Part shown: positions 4,812 to 5,234 of the stretch, in pieces
Position numbering within the stretch: the first letter of the stretch is position 1
Layout: each line of letters opens with the position of its first letter
Source: a bacterium HR12
Lineage (GTDB): Bacteria > Actinomycetota > UBA4738 > HRBIN12
NCBI GenBank assembly: GCA_002898915.1
Contig: BEHO01000108.1
Coordinates: 1-5,234, forward strand
Direction of reading: 5' to 3'
DNA length: 5,234 nucleotides
The notes under the pieces: generated by a model
What the model was told of the DNA's origin: nothing
Databases searched by the model: none
Seen by the model: the letters and a program-made list of their open reading frames with translations, nothing else
Program-made: the position numbers and the translations under genes

Positions 4812-5234
4812 TCAGCGCTCGCCGAGGATCGTCCGGACGATCGCCTCGGCGTCGGCCGCGGTGGGTGCTCCTCCCTCGGCGCGGCGGCGAGCCTGGACCG
4901 AGGCCGCGAGCGCCCACAGCGCCCCGTGCGGGCTCAACCCACCCACACCCGGCGCGTCGAGCGGTCCCACGGAGGACTCCAGACGGTCCGGCGGCAGGAA
5001 CGGGCACGCCACCTCCTCCAGGCAGCATGGCCGGTCGCCCTGCGGGTCGAGACCGAGGAGGCGCCGCACGAGGAGCCAAGCCACCGCGCCGTCGCGCGCC
5101 TCGGACGGCACCTCTTCCTCGAGGTCGCGCATCTCCTCCACCAGGTGCCCCCAGGCGTCTCCCACCACCCGGCGGAGCAGCTCCTCCCGGCTCGGGAAGT
5201 GCCGGTAGAGGGTGCCCTTGGAGATGCCGAGCCT
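4812..5234 (-). CDS. TetR-family transcriptional regulator (N-terminus outside window)
   Basis: The visible 140 residues begin inside the DNA-binding helix-turn-helix: LGISKGTLYRHFPSREELL (residues 2-20) is the typical recognition helix and following helix of TetR/AcrR proteins. About 25-40 N-terminal residues should lie beyond the right edge. The remaining about 115 residues form a mostly helical, variable ligand-binding and dimerisation domain, so the effector cannot be told. It contains a close cysteine group, Cys70-Cys71 and Cys77, in RPCCLEEVACPF, which might sense metal or redox state, though this is speculation. An in-frame GTG at 5168 is not the true start because the helix-turn-helix lies before it. 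The gene is on the same strand as purF, which starts 29 bp after its stop. It could be partly cotranscribed with purF, but TetR proteins usually regulate their other-side neighbour. Confidence 0.93.
   Translation of the reverse strand, partial: RLGISKGTLYRHFPSREELLRRVVGDAWGHLVEEMRDLEEEVPSEARDGAVAWLLVRRLLGLDPQGDRPCCLEEVACPFLPPDRLESSVGPLDAPGVGGLSPHGALWALAASVQARRRAEGGAPTAADAEAIVRTILGER

Noticed and set aside
1..5234. Possible mobile element, CRISPR array or defence island
   Set aside because: No terminal inverted repeats, transposase or integrase motifs, or regularly spaced repeats; gene content is housekeeping or metabolic and base composition is even apart from one short intergenic stretch.

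Overview
This is an ordinary stretch of a GC-rich bacterial chromosome, most likely from Actinomycetota. The evidence for that is strong G/C preference at third codon positions, leaderless-type starts with a TAnnnT box just upstream, a small SH3-like protein reminiscent of the N-terminus of mycobacterial Rv0428c, and a purF-purM pair. The class cannot be fixed from the window. There are eight protein-coding genes, two of them cut by the window edges. I see no RNA gene, insertion sequence, CRISPR array or prophage.

Left part, plus strand: the 3' end of a 2-oxoacid dehydrogenase E2 acyltransferase (1-534), a 69-residue conserved-type small protein (558-767), and a hot-dog-fold protein recognisable as 3-aminobutyryl-CoA ammonia-lyase, Kal (800-1201). 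Kal is best known from anaerobic lysine fermentation, so its presence here without the other lysine-fermentation genes is the most interesting metabolic point. Kal converges with a minus-strand gene, and a GC-rich hairpin lies in the 31-bp gap between them.

Middle, minus strand: a stand-alone CheY-like receiver protein (1233-1619), then a noncoding gap with a large imperfect hairpin (1651-1686), then a small lipoprotein of unknown function (1786-2247). Its upstream region carries a perfect 10-bp palindrome, GTACATGTAC.

Right part, minus strand: a TetR-family regulator (4812-5234, N-terminus outside the window), purF (3388-4782) and purM (2369-3391). purF and purM encode steps 1 and 5 of de novo purine synthesis and overlap by ATGA, so they are almost certainly one translationally coupled operon. 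A hairpin just after purM probably ends it. The tetR stop lies 29 bp before the purF start, but purF appears to have its own promoter in that gap.

The long open frames opposite and alongside purF/purM are by-products of high GC content. I found no convincing new multi-gene system. The points worth a second look are the isolated kal gene, the repeated TAnnnT-9/10-nt-start arrangement, the palindrome before the lipoprotein gene, and the uncharacterised lipoprotein and 69-residue proteins.
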